A DNA stretch of 64,000 nt from Teratosphaeria epicoccoides (Eukaryota > Ascomycota > Dothideomycetes > Mycosphaerellales > Teratosphaeriaceae). Shown here piece after piece: positions 35,188 through 45,930 of the stretch. The DNA lies in NCBI GenBank assembly GCA_021401465.1, contig JADDMT010000051.1, positions 142,162-206,161 of the forward strand. Reading direction: 5' to 3'. The notes under the pieces were generated by a model, which was not told the DNA's origin, searched no databases, and saw nothing but the letters and a program-made list of their open reading frames with translations. Position numbers and translations under genes: made by a program. Each line of letters begins with the position of its first letter. The stretch's first letter is position 1.

Positions 35188-36482
35188 ATGCTATCCCGTG
35201 ACACGTCCGCGACGAGGCGAGGATGGTTGTGGACGCTGTGGTGGTCGAAGAATGGCAGCATTGCTCTGATGATTGCTGCGCAGCTGATTTCGTCGACGAT
35301 GGCTGCCGCAGCAAAGATGCTCCAGAACGCCAGTGACCATCACGACGCCCTGGACACTCGGCAGGTATATGATATATCCAACATGTATGTCATTGCGCTG
35401 ACATACAGTAGGTTCTGATGATCATGATGGTTGAAATACTGGGCATAAGTTGGCTATGGGGTCACTTCGCAAACGTACCGAATGCACCGCTTGGCATCGC
35501 GGCCTTGTGGCCTCTGTTGACAATGCGCGGTGTCGCTGGGGCACTCGGCAGTACGTTGCAAGACTGCTGGACGCAGGTGAATGCTGAAAAACTGATCGAC
35601 GTGCCAGTCGGAGGCTTCTATTACTCTCTACGCAGTCTTCCCATTTCCGAAGCCACAGTCATCAACTTCCTCGCCCCTATGGTGGCCGCGATGGCGCTGA
35701 GCTTCATTGGTAGGCTCGCCCCCACCCTGCTTCAACAGATAGCAGGTGCAGCGTCCATCGCGGGCGTTGTACTTGTCGCGCAGCCTTGGCATCTCATGGC
35801 TTCAGATCACACTGAGTCTTCCATTGAGCTGACTGGCAATTCCACCGTTGGGGCTCAGCGCGACATGGAATTCGATGATCCGTCATACGCCTTGACCAGC
35901 TCACTGGACCGCATCACAGCTATTGCGGCTGCACTTGTGGGTGTAGCAGGGGGCTCCACAGCCTATGTGGCCATGTCTCTGGTTGGTCAGCGTGCGCACC
36001 CTTCAATCATCGTGAGTCATTTCGCGGCCTGGACAGTATTTCTGACTCTTGTCAGCTTTGTTGTGACTGGATTTGACATGCTCAGAGCGCCCACCCTGTC
36101 GGAATCGGGCCTGCTTGTCTACATGGGCACCTGTGGCTCGCTCTTGCACATGTTGATAGCGGCGAGCCTCCAAGGGGAGGGAAGGAATCAGGCGTTGAAC
36201 ATGGTGTACTTGCAAATCGTATTTGCACTGGTCCTGGATAAGATGGTGTGGGACATAAGCCCAAGTTGGGCGAGCCTGGGCGGAGGTATGTTGATCATTG
36301 GCAGTGTCGCCATCGTTGCCATCGCCAAGGACCAAAGAGACCATGTCGCGGACGCCAGCAAGCTTGGCTTGATGACTGAAGTGGCCAGTGGGGAGGAGCT
36401 GCAAATGATGATCGTCGAAGAGGGACGGGACAGCCTTGATGGGCAAGGGGAACCGTTCATACAGACAGCGGTTGAGTGGTGA
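35188..36482 (+). CDS. DMT/EamA-family membrane transporter
   Basis: Two exons, 35188-35364 and 35412-36482, joined across a 47-bp intron; 415 residues. About ten hydrophobic helices are visible, arranged as two EamA-like halves, with YYSLRSLPISEATVINFLAPM as the conserved end of the first half and LGGGMLIIGSVAIV near the end of the second. Relatives (SLC35G-like) are drug/metabolite carriers. Inside the cluster and under a shared promoter with SdhC, it probably exports the product or moves an intermediate, and together the two could form an export-plus-target-protection pair. Direction and substrate are inferred. Confidence 0.85.
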
Positions 36483-37188
36483 AAGATACGCACCGTTGCC
36501 GCATTAACGTTCATTCAGCAAAAATGGACATCTATTGTTGCAATCTCTCTGCCTTCGCCTGATGACATGTGAGACGCCCATGGTCAGCCAACCGCTTCTC
36601 CATGCCTCGTCAGCATCACAGTGTGCCATTGCAATAATCCCCACCATGAGCATGGACGACCCGACTGTATGGCTGCTGAACGCTGAACGCTGAGGCCTCC
36701 CGATATGGTCTGTATGGCGGTGGACGAAGATGCGACGGAACGGACGCAGACTCTGGTAGGCCGGTAGCGGCATGGAACGTACCTGTAAGATTATCGAATC
36801 ACATAGTCACAGCGTGAGGCCACGATGGCGACATACTACGCACGGCAGCTTTAGAAGCCGTTGGCATAATCGCGGAGAGCTGGAGCATATCCTCGGAAGA
36901 TAGAGACGCTCGATATCAGTCCCCCTGCCAAACACCATTCGTTACATAAGATCCATCTACCTAACATATGACAGCGTCGCTCTTTCGCAAGCGTGCGAGC
37001 ATGGGGCAACGACAAACGACTGATATCGCGCACTGCGACGCTCCTGAACTGACGGGCCGCCACCGATGCGTGAGACAGCGGCACGTTCCAATCAACAGCC
37101 CGGTGCGGAGAGGCTGATAGTGGTTTCGATGAAACGCCGCAGGCCCTCTCGCTCATCGTACCGGGTCGACTGCAACATTCCCTCGGCA
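36483..37188. other. Intergenic between convergent transporter and UstYa-like gene
   Basis: A 706-bp stretch between convergent stops. No coding exon, tRNA or repeat is convincing. Confidence 0.4.
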
Positions 37189-38228
37189 CTAGTACATCGC
37201 CGCAGGACTACGCTGGTCCTCGTATCCGTCGAAAGGTATCCCGACCGCTGGGTACGGGGGCGGTGGCTTCTCCGGAACCCAGTCATCCGGCTTTCCGTAG
37301 AACTTCTGGACCGCCGGCAGCCATTTGCTGCCCGCGGGACAGAAGCGCAGAGCGTGCGGGTAGGCGCGCTCCTCCTTCAGCTCGTGCGTGATCAATTCGT
37401 TGTAGCTGAAGCAAGCCGAATGCTCGCGTCCCCATTTCTCCAAGGCACTCCAGTCTTTGCATTGCCTGTACTGACCGATACCAGTGTGAGCACTGTCCTT
37501 GGCGTCCACGGGGATGTATCTCGGAGTGTCGTCAGCAGAACAAACCAGATCCTGGCGGATGTTGTCGAGGCAATGGATCAAGTGTTCAGTGGGGTAGCTC
37601 TGCTTGACTCCCTGTCGATACTCTAGATTCGACCTATGGAGAGATTTCTGCAGACTTGTTAGCAACGCGACAGACGTCTTGAGAGACAATGTAGAGAGTT
37701 ACCAGGCAATGCAAACTATGGAGTGAAGTGATCATGTAGGCGCTGTGAGTGGGATCCCAGGGGAAATCGGCTGACTCTGGTAGCCCTTTTTCGCTGGCGT
37801 ACTCTTTGCTGAGAGCAACAACGATGTAATCGATGTCCATGTTGATCCACGAGCGGTCAGCCTCCGAGGTGTTGGGATGACTGTAGATGGTATGGTCCAT
37901 CCATGCGATCGGATGGTTGTTCTCCAGTCCAGCTGCGTAACATACGTCAGTCGTGGAATGCTGTCCCGCCTCAGCTCGTCAGCTTACCAATGTGCGTTTT
38001 GTAACCGGAAGGACTCGACAGAGCTTTCCTGAACGTGATGGCTGTGAGCACGATGTTGCTGATGACGAGGAGAACTAGCACGCAACACGTGCCGAGGACA
38101 ACGCGTTTGGAAACGCTGTATGCTGGCCTTGCTTTCCGAGCGACATAGTCGTGTCCGGTGAGATCCTCGTTGCTTGAGCGAGAGTCTTCACCGTCGAGCA
38201 GACGATACTTCTCGAGCATTGGAGCCAT
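37189..38228 (-). CDS. UstYa-like (DUF3328) oxidase
   Basis: Three exons: 38228-37988, 37932-37703, 37647-37189; both introns 55 bp; 309 residues. An N-terminal cytosolic stretch is followed by one membrane helix (about residues 41-63, VVLGTCCVLVLLVISNIVL), then the DUF3328 domain. Both diagnostic HxxHC motifs are present: HSLHC at the end of exon 2 and HLIHC in exon 3. The C-terminus is Pro-rich. Family members (UstYa, CctR, and others) catalyse oxidative cyclisation, chlorination or dehydrogenation in fungal pathways, mostly with ribosomal peptides, but also occur in polyketide and NRPS clusters. Its partner chemistry here is unknown. It shares a promoter with the O-methyltransferase. Confidence 0.88.
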
Positions 38229-38747
38229 GGCGACAGTTTAGTTCCGCAATGGCAATTCAAGGCAGTAGATAGACCTTGGACCGCAAGATCGAGCAAAGAC
38301 GGACTGAGGACCCGAAGCTTTACTTTGAGGGATCCCAACCAGCCATGGCGGTAACACAGTGAAAGAGTTGACTTTGGCCCACTGCTGATCTGGTGTAATT
38401 TTCCGTCCACTTGACATGAGCAGGTGGGTCTTTACAGCAAAAAATCCGTCCTTCTCCGAATAAGCCGCAAAGCTGTTGATGGACGCCATGCAGCCAAGCC
38501 AAGTATCGGCCAAAGGAAGCCTATCCGACCCATCTCAAAGATCACAGCCCGATAGCTCTAAAAAAACCCGAGCTTGGTGATACGGGGAGCTGTGAGGTCT
38601 GAACGTGCGAGTGCACAATGTCCGTCAAAGTACCCATGGGCGTCCTCTGTCGCTGCTTGCACCATTTGATGCTTCAAATGCAAGTTGTGCTGCCCACCTA
38701 GCAAATATCGACCCCATCAGCCACGCGCCGCAGCTCGCTCTGCAAAC
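38229..38747. promoter_or_regulatory. Divergent promoter of UstYa-like oxidase and O-methyltransferase
   Basis: CCGAATAAGCCG at 38456-38467 is embedded in a 16-bp string (38453-38468) identical to the one at 34898-34913. It is about 228 bp from the oxidase start and 281 bp from the methyltransferase start. Confidence 0.6.
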
Positions 38748-40134
38748 ATGGGCTTGGCCGAAGTAGCCGACAGCATCGAGGCGTTCCTGCATGATGGCGG
38801 AGAACAGGCCAGCACGAACGATGCTGAGCGCAAACGTGCGCTCGAGGCGTGCGAGAGACTGAAGGAGCGCCTTGAAAACCCTTTCGAAAAAACGCTTCAG
38901 ATCCTGTTCTCGGTATGGAACAACCACGACGTTGGCGAGCGCTGGCTGGTGACCGACTGACGGCGTTACAAAGGGTCATAAAGCAATGGGGCTGCGGCTG
39001 GGCGTGGATATGGGAGTTTTCGACGCTGCCGAACGCTTGAAAGCACGGAATGAAAAAGTATTGCTCGCCAGTCTAGCCACGGAAACGGGGGTCGACGAGC
39101 TCCTTCTTCGTATGTGCATGGCGCCAGTCCATCCCGATTTATTCTTTGGCGCGCTCACACAAGTTACAGGGCGTATCATGCGGATCCTTGTCGGCCTGGC
39201 CATGTTTGAGGAGCCTTGTGCCGGGTTGTACGTTCCGCTGCCTCTCGCGGCTTCTTACGTATCAGAATCTCCGCTTTCTGCTGTGGTGATCCACGTGTGA
39301 GTTTGCAGTAGACCGTTTCTGGTCCTTTGGCTTGGCTAATGATCAATTTGTAGTTCCCACTTCTACATCATCCTCTCCCAGCTCCCAGAATTCTTTACTG
39401 AGAAAGGCTGGCTCAACCCCGGGGACGTCTTTGATGGGCCGTTCCAGTATGCCATGAAGACAGACAAGCATTACTTTGACTTCCTGGCTACGAAGCCGTA
39501 TTATCAGAAGGCCTTCAACACAGTCATGACAATATCACATCGTCGACGTGGCCAAAATTGGTTCAGCTTTTTCCCGGTCGAACAGAAACTGAAAGTGACG
39601 GATCCTCAGGAAGTCTTGTTGGTCGACGTCGGGGGCAGCCAAGGTGGCGACCTGACGGCATTTCATGAAGCATTCCCGAATCTTGATGGAAAACTGATTC
39701 TACAAGATCTTCCGGTCGTCATTGATGAGTGCAGGGATCTTCCAAAAGGCATTGAAGCGATGGGATACGACTTTTTTCACCCGCAGCCCGTCAAAGGCGC
39801 GAAGGCATACTACTTGCGCACTGTCTTGCACGATTGGCCTGACAAACAGGCAGTGCAGATACTGACAAGAGTAGGAGAGGCGATGAGTCGAGACTCCCTT
39901 CTGCTCATCAATGAAACCATTCTGCCAGAAAGCAACGTGGCGCTTTCTTCAGCGCAGGCTGATCTGACGATGATGGTGTCTTTTGCATCACTGGAAAGGA
40001 CCAGGAAGCAATTCGAGGATCTGTTAGACCGTGCAGGGTTTGTACTGACGGAAGTTTGGGTTCCGCAGGGATTTGAATCGAGCTCAGCTGCTTTGGCAGA
40101 GCAAGCGACGCTTCTTGAAGCTCGCCTGAAATGA
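38748..40134 (+). CDS. SAM-dependent O-methyltransferase (family 2)
   Basis: Three exons, 38748-38912, 38974-39296 and 39354-40134, giving 422 residues, normal for fungal family 2 enzymes. The N-terminal half is the dimerisation/helical part. The SAM-binding Rossmann segment is LLVDVGGSQGGDLTAF, with LQDLP after the next strand. The catalytic His is in LRTVLHDWPD, the standard position. It would methylate a hydroxyl on the cluster product; two methoxy groups on the ring are typical of harzianopyridone and atpenins, which is suggestive only. Its 3' end is overlapped on the opposite strand by the open frame of the Zn2Cys6 gene. Confidence 0.88.
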
Positions 40135-42497
40135 GCCGTGCCTGGCTGGTTCACGTGCGTCCGGGAGCAAAGTATCCTGCAGTACCGCAGCCGTTCATCA
40201 TATCCAACGATGCTAAATTGTTGTGCCACTGTCAATGCGATGTTAGCTGTCGTCTCTGTGAAAGCGTCCGAAGAACTCGCCTGAGGGAGCGGATCTATTT
40301 GCAGATCCAGCGGATCGACGTCAGGCCACTCTTGCTCTTCAAATAGTCCCAACTCTTGTTGATCAGTCCCGCTCATTGCTTGCGTGGATGACTGTGACCC
40401 TTGCTCATCCGGCGCGGATTTTGGTGCTGCTCTTTGCAGCGTTTGAAAGCATGTGTTGAGACTCTGTTTCGCAGCTTCTGCAATATGCCTCTGGACTTTC
40501 GCCTTGCTCTCAACTGCCCTTACATATGCTAGAGCGCATGAGAAGATCACATGGGAGGAGACATCGGTGTGACCTTCCGCTAGACGTCCAGCACACAGAT
40601 CGATGTTGCGTTGAATCGCCTCAAAAACTGCTTCGCGATTGAAGAGATCATTTGACAGAAATGATTCTTCACTGAAGCATGTAAGCAGCTCCAGACAGAG
40701 CAGTGCAGTGGCTTGACAGTGCACCCGCTCAAATAGTCCAGAACCATGGAGACGCAGCCTAGGGTAAATATGATTAGCAGATTGTTGCCACGGAAGCCTA
40801 GAGCGAGTTTCCAATGTCCAGGCCGCTTCAAAACAGACCTTCCGGGAAAAGTAAAAGGCTGGATCGGCGCGCGCACGTAGCGCGAACGGACTGTGGAGGG
40901 TCATGAGTGGCCCAAGTGTTAGGCCATCCAACAATTGCACATGGAAGGTCGTGATCGTCCCTTCAAGTGCGGTGTTACGCAGCAGAGCCTGCAGGGTCTT
41001 TGCATTCGATCGACACTTGTCGGAAAGCTCCTTGCTAAGCTGCAAAGTCCGTTCGTAGGACCCGTCAGTATGAAATCCATATAGGCCGTGCACGATCTTA
41101 AGTCGAGATGAAGCTGTGCTCGCTAGCAGTATCTGGACTGTAGCATCGGTTGGACTGGTCAATTCTTGGGAGGCCTCCAGCGGTCCAGGGCCGTCTTCGG
41201 TCAGCTGATTATCATTGACGTTTAAAGGTAAAGCCAGCTGCAGGTCGGCAGGAATTGCAGAAGGCGGGAGACCGGAGTCTAAGCTGGCCTGTATCGATAG
41301 TTCGACTACCGTGCACCACAGCTTCTTCTTGAGCTGCGCATTCGCAGCTGTTATGTCAGAGCCACTGACCCCTTCACCGCGGTGGACCCCGAGGCGTAGT
41401 GCAACACGGACAAGAGAATCTGTCGAGATCCAAATGTGACTTGACTCCAGGGCGTTGGTCTGGCGAGCAATCAGAAGAAGACAGTGCACTTGTAAAATTG
41501 CAAGGCTCAAGTCAGCGTCTTCCAGTGCCTTTGCAACCCACGTCTGCGCGTTGAGAACCCACGTCAATGCGTGTGAACGCAAAGTGGATCGAGAGTCCTT
41601 GAAGTCTGGGTGTGCACAAGCTCCCACTGCCATGACAACAGATAAGGTGCGGAAGAAGCTTTCGTTCACTGCAGTGTCCGGATTCTCCAAATAATGTCTG
41701 TACTGCCTGTGGAAGGTAGGCAGGTGGAAGACTCCGAAAACTTTGTCGAATGAAGCAAAGTACAAGGCAACGAGCTCTTCACATACCGACCGACGCAAGT
41801 GCTCCGTCCAAGGTCCTGACGGCTCTCGTCGGTGCAGCTCACGCCTTGCCCGTTCCCTGGCTTGAATCAAGCGAGCGCACTTCTTTTGAAGCTCCTCAAT
41901 CGCTGCATCAACGGTGTCACTTGTCAGATCGAGGACCAATGTTGTGTGACTGGTTTCGGCAAGCTACGTTATGATTAGCGCCGTCCCAATATTCGTCATG
42001 ACACCTGAGATCACCTGGTTCACAACTGCTCTCCAATGGTGTGGTGGATGATAAGCTCCATGAGCAATAATCGGCTGCTGACTTGCTGCATCGGGCGAGG
42101 GCGAGCGAACAGAGCTGGAAGTAGTTCCTGGGCGCGGTCTCTGTAGGCCTGCGCTTGCGCCGTCCTCTACAAGCCTGGAACTAGTCATGGGTGGCGTCAA
42201 TAGCCAGCCATCGCTTGGGCCGTGCAAAGGTGGTTCATGCCCACCAATAGCAATCCCGTTGTTGTACGCGGGTGCAATCGACATGCCTTTCGACGGGCCG
42301 GCCTCGCCGAAATGCGTCGAAGCAGGGGCTGCCGCGGAACAGTGACCGGTAGAAGAAGGCCTCGGGGCGTAGGAGCAATGCGAGAGCGACTGGGTACACT
42401 GGGCACATGGGTGTCCCCTATCACACTTGATTTTGCGCCTTCGGCACTCCCGACACACGACCGCTGGGCGGCGTATTTTCCTTGGCCCAGGTTCCAT
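39810..42497 (-). CDS. Zn2Cys6 transcription factor, probable cluster regulator
   Basis: Two exons, 42497-42015 and 41963 downward, with a 51-bp phase-0 intron; 878 residues if the frame is followed to its stop at 39810. The zinc cluster CX2CX6CX5CX2CX6C is at about residues 15-41 (CRECRRRKIKCD). A fungal-specific middle homology region occupies about 200-600 (LYFASFDKVFGVFHLPTF). The last 125 or so codons run antisense through the 3' end of the O-methyltransferase and look non-conserved (RILCSRTHVNQPG...), so the true end is probably near 40200 after an unrecognised intron, and the last part of this coordinate range is doubtful. Position at the cluster end and CGG-type sites in cluster promoters make it the likely pathway activator. 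Confidence 0.8.
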
Positions 42498-43570
42498 AAG
42501 GGTCGATCAATCTTCGCATCTGTCCCGTTCTCCAGCCAAGATTCTGGAAGTCGAGAAGGTCAAGGCCAACACACCCTTCTTCGTGCTTTCGTCAGTGCCG
42601 CGAAACGACCCAGGCCGGGACTGGGGCCAAGTTCAGCTTTCGTGAGGGCATCTCGGCACGGGGTGCCCAGGTATTACGATGCTTTCTATACCTTCATCGT
42701 GTGGATCCTGCCGCGGAGTCCCACGCAGGGCATGAGTTCTGATCATGCAAGGCTATGCTTAGGGAAATGTTGGAGTATCGGCTACCGGCCAATCGGTACC
42801 TTGCCAACTTGGTACTAGGCCTCGTAGATAATTATAGTCCAATTCAGCAATAGTCGTAAAGACACATTGTCTAGATCTTCGATCCGCTCATGCACGGGGA
42901 TACCTTCATTCGTTCCACGCGACTTCGGTCCAAGTCACTAACAGATGGAACATTACGGAACTACGCTTTTTGTGGAACCGTCTTTGGTGATTGGCGAACA
43001 AGCTGCTTGAGCTACCATGCAAGACGTGCGGCGGTGCGGCTGAAGTGATGGCTGGAGCAGGAAGCTGCTCTTCTCGCAGGATTGATCGGCAATAGGCTAG
43101 GGGAGACAGCTCGCAGCTCTGCCGATTTGCGAAAGCGCGCGGCGGGCAAGAAGACATGGAGGGAGGTATGAGTGGTCGCTAGGCATACGTGATCATATTG
43201 TGATGGAACTGGCAGCGGAGGACTCCGTCAAGCACTGAGCCACCTTTCCCGGTGTCCATCCACAGGGTGGGCTCGGTGCAGAAACGGCGAGGCGTCGGCA
43301 ACATGCGCGAGCTCGACAGATCCCGGGTCTTTGTCTTTGGGGTGGGCCGGCAGCCCAACAGCAGGATGAAGCATGTTTCGAGACGGCGCGTAGTATCTGG
43401 CAGGAGGAGCGCCGCGAGAACAGGGCCGAGGGTTGTTCGACCGGTCAGTGATGTAGCCACTAGACCCGCGATCCATAGTTTTCCAACGAATGCATCCACA
43501 ATTTTGACTGCGATAAGGTCGACTCGTGAAACGCATTGAGCTAGACTGTGCATTCTATGCGCAATGCGCA
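42498..43570. other. Intergenic between regulator and MlrC-like gene
   Basis: A divergent gap of 1.07 kb. Several antisense frames exist but none shows a recognisable domain. I found no CCG-N6-CCG element of the cluster type here, consistent with the cluster ending at the regulator. Confidence 0.4.
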
Positions 43571-45121
43571 ATGCGCAAACCAACTGTAGCCATTGCAGGC
43601 CTCGGCTGCGAGACGTCTACGTTCACCCCTCGGAAGACCGATGCAGAAGCCTTCAACCCAAAGCGCGGCCGGCAAGTCGTCGACAGCCATGCCTTCCTCC
43701 AAACCGGGACCCGTCTGGGCGATGCAGCATCCTGGCACGGGGCTCTGACCGGCCACGCACTGCCTGGCGGCACTGTCACGCGCGAGGCGTTCGAGGAGCT
43801 GAGTGCTGAGATCACCCAGCGTCTGCGAAGTATTGTGGAGTCAGCCGGCCAGCTGGACGGGTTGTGGTACGACATCCATGGCGCCATGTGTGTAGAAGGC
43901 CTCGATGACAGCGAGGCTGAACTTCTGCGGCGCATCCGAAAAGTCATTGGGCTCGATGCTTTGGTATCGGCTTCTATGGATCTTCATGGCAATGTCTCGA
44001 GAGATTTGCTTCACCAGCTTGATCTCATCACGGTCTACAGGACTGCACCTCACATTGACGTCGTGGAAACACGTGAGCGAGCCTGTCGAAACCTCATAGA
44101 TGTCTTACGGGAGCAAAAGCCCAACGAGAAGTGCCGTCGACCGCTGAAAGCTTGGGTGCCCATTCCCGTCCTTCTGCCAGGCGAGCAGACTTCGACTCGT
44201 CTCGAGCCTGCTAAATCTCTGTATGACCTCGTTCCTGGCGTGGAGGCTACACCGGGAGTTCTTGACGCAGGAATCTGGATCGGGTATGCTTGGGCCGACG
44301 AGCCGCGGAACCGGGCAGCAGTCGTGGTGACAGGACGGGATGAGAGTGCGGTGGCGTCTGGTGCCGAGAAGTTGGCTCGAGCATTCTGGCGGGTGCACAA
44401 GGACTTTCGCTTTGCGGCGCCTGCGGGCACGCTGCAGGAGTGTCTCAATTCTGCCTTGAAGTCCGAAGGAAGGCCTTACTTCATATCTGATTCTGGGGAC
44501 AACCCTACTGCGGGAGGCTCTGGCGATGTGACATGGACTTTGCAGCGTTTGCTTTTAGATGTAAGACTTCATGCCGCATCGGCACCTACACTGTTCTACG
44601 CCAGCCTTCCCATCGGCCGTGACGGGATTCAAACATGCCTCCAAGCCGGCCTGAACTCCATCGTCACCCTGCGCAATGTCGGCGCCTCAGTCGACAACCT
44701 CCACTCCGGCCCGTTAACCCTCCACGGCCGCATCCACAGCATCAAATGCGGCGACATACACGCCAAAACCGAAGTCGTGCTCCAGCACGCCAACACAAAT
44801 ATCTTTATTATCCTCACCGAGCTCCGGAAACCTTACCACAAGGAATGCGACTTCTCGGATCTCAATCTCGATATCAGGGGTGGAGGTGCGGATGTGGTGG
44901 TGGTGAAGATAGGTTATTTGGAACCGGAGCTGTATGCCATGCAGAAGGGGTGGATGTTGGCGTTGACGCCGGGGGGTGTGGATCAGGATTTGGGGCGGTT
45001 GGGGTACAGGAGGTTGAGGAGGCCAATGTGGCCGTTTGATCGAGAGGGATGGGAAAAGGTGGACCTGAGGGCGAGGATGGTTTGTGGGTGCGATGAGGGT
45101 TTGGAGGGACTAGATGACTGA
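43571..45121 (+). CDS. MlrC-like metallopeptidase (M81 family)
   Basis: Single exon, 516 residues from the ATG at 43571; the frame is open upstream only from a GTG. The start (MRKPTVAIAGLGCETSTFTP) matches bacterial MlrC proteins. Putative metal ligands are in YDIHGAM and MDLHGN; the C-terminal domain has DSGDNPTAGGSGDVTW, the strongest family signature. MlrC was named for a bacterial enzyme completing microcystin breakdown, and most homologues have unknown amide substrates. It is adjacent to but outside the cluster regulon by promoter motif. The family is mainly bacterial, so an old transfer is possible but unproven. GC at the 3' end is G-run rich. Confidence 0.85.
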   Translation: MRKPTVAIAGLGCETSTFTPRKTDAEAFNPKRGRQVVDSHAFLQTGTRLGDAASWHGALTGHALPGGTVTREAFEELSAEITQRLRSIVESAGQLDGLWYDIHGAMCVEGLDDSEAELLRRIRKVIGLDALVSASMDLHGNVSRDLLHQLDLITVYRTAPHIDVVETRERACRNLIDVLREQKPNEKCRRPLKAWVPIPVLLPGEQTSTRLEPAKSLYDLVPGVEATPGVLDAGIWIGYAWADEPRNRAAVVVTGRDESAVASGAEKLARAFWRVHKDFRFAAPAGTLQECLNSALKSEGRPYFISDSGDNPTAGGSGDVTWTLQRLLLDVRLHAASAPTLFYASLPIGRDGIQTCLQAGLNSIVTLRNVGASVDNLHSGPLTLHGRIHSIKCGDIHAKTEVVLQHANTNIFIILTELRKPYHKECDFSDLNLDIRGGGADVVVVKIGYLEPELYAMQKGWMLALTPGGVDQDLGRLGYRRLRRPMWPFDREGWEKVDLRARMVCGCDEGLEGLDD

Positions 45122-45453
45122 CGGAGCGGTCTCGTCCGCTAGTTTGGCGGCTGATATATGGTTGACAAGGGCAACTGCTTGTGTCACAAAGTGTTGAGTC
45201 TTGCTGTCGATATTAAGTCAAGTAAACGCATAGAGTCGTTCATAACTTGTCGCGATACTGCATACACCAACTACGCGATGGGCCGCGTTGACATGACGCA
45301 CGTCCGGGCCCAGACGATGGGTGTACATTCGAGCTATCGTTGCACAGCTCAAATCTGCTTTGTTGAAGCCCCAGCGAGGGAGATGGGACGAGCTGCTGAC
45401 TGATCCTCTGGCGCTCGGCCCCAGGAGACTTCTGGGGGGAGGATTCGTTGAAT

Positions 45454-45511
45454 ATTATTGAATATCAGGATTGACATTGGAGATTATTGAATATCAGGAT
45501 TGACATTGGAG
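45454..45511. repeat. Two tandem copies of a 29-bp unit
   Basis: The unit begins ATTATTGAATATCAGGATTG and ends ACATTGGAG; copies at 45454-45482 and 45483-45511 are identical, which points to a recent duplication. Confidence 0.85.
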
Positions 45512-45596
45512 GGAACGGGCAAGATGTGCAGGACCAAGCCCTTGGCTCCTACAAGTCGTACGTAGTAGTGGGACATGGGTACGAACCTGTGCACCC

Positions 45597-45660
45597 ACTC
45601 TCACACTCACACTCACACTCACACCCTCGCCATCGCCCATCGCCCATCGCCCATCGCTGC
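45597..45660. repeat. Compound microsatellite (CACACT)n then (CATCGCC)n
   Basis: Repeats of CACACT/CTCACA are followed by about four near-perfect CATCGCC heptamers. Confidence 0.75.
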
Positions 45661-45811
45661 TACCGACACCCGGCTCTCTTCGAATCTCGGTTCAGGCACA
45701 ATCGCTGGGATGAGACATAATTGCTGGGCTGATTGCCGGACTTCATACACGTTTGCCACAGGTTTTGATACGGTGCAAACGGCCTCAGGGTAATTACATG
45801 TACATGACGAG

Positions 45812-45859
45812 CAACATAACGCGCAACATAACGCGCAACACAACGCGCAACACAACGCA
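45812..45859. repeat. Four 12-bp tandem repeats in ADAM gene leader
   Basis: CAACATAACGCG occurs twice, then CAACACAACGCG and CAACACAACGCA. The array ends 71 bp before the ADAM start codon and so probably lies in the transcript leader or core promoter. Confidence 0.8.
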
Positions 45860-45930
45860 GCACACATCAACGACTTCCTGGCTGTCGGATGTGGTGCTCG
45901 CGAACGTAGCGGACAGATTCATCGGCAATC

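Larger units (their letters stand above)
45122..45930. other. Intergenic region rich in simple and tandem repeats
   Basis: An 809-bp gap before the ADAM gene with three separate tandem repeats, listed individually. No gene is seen. Confidence 0.5.
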
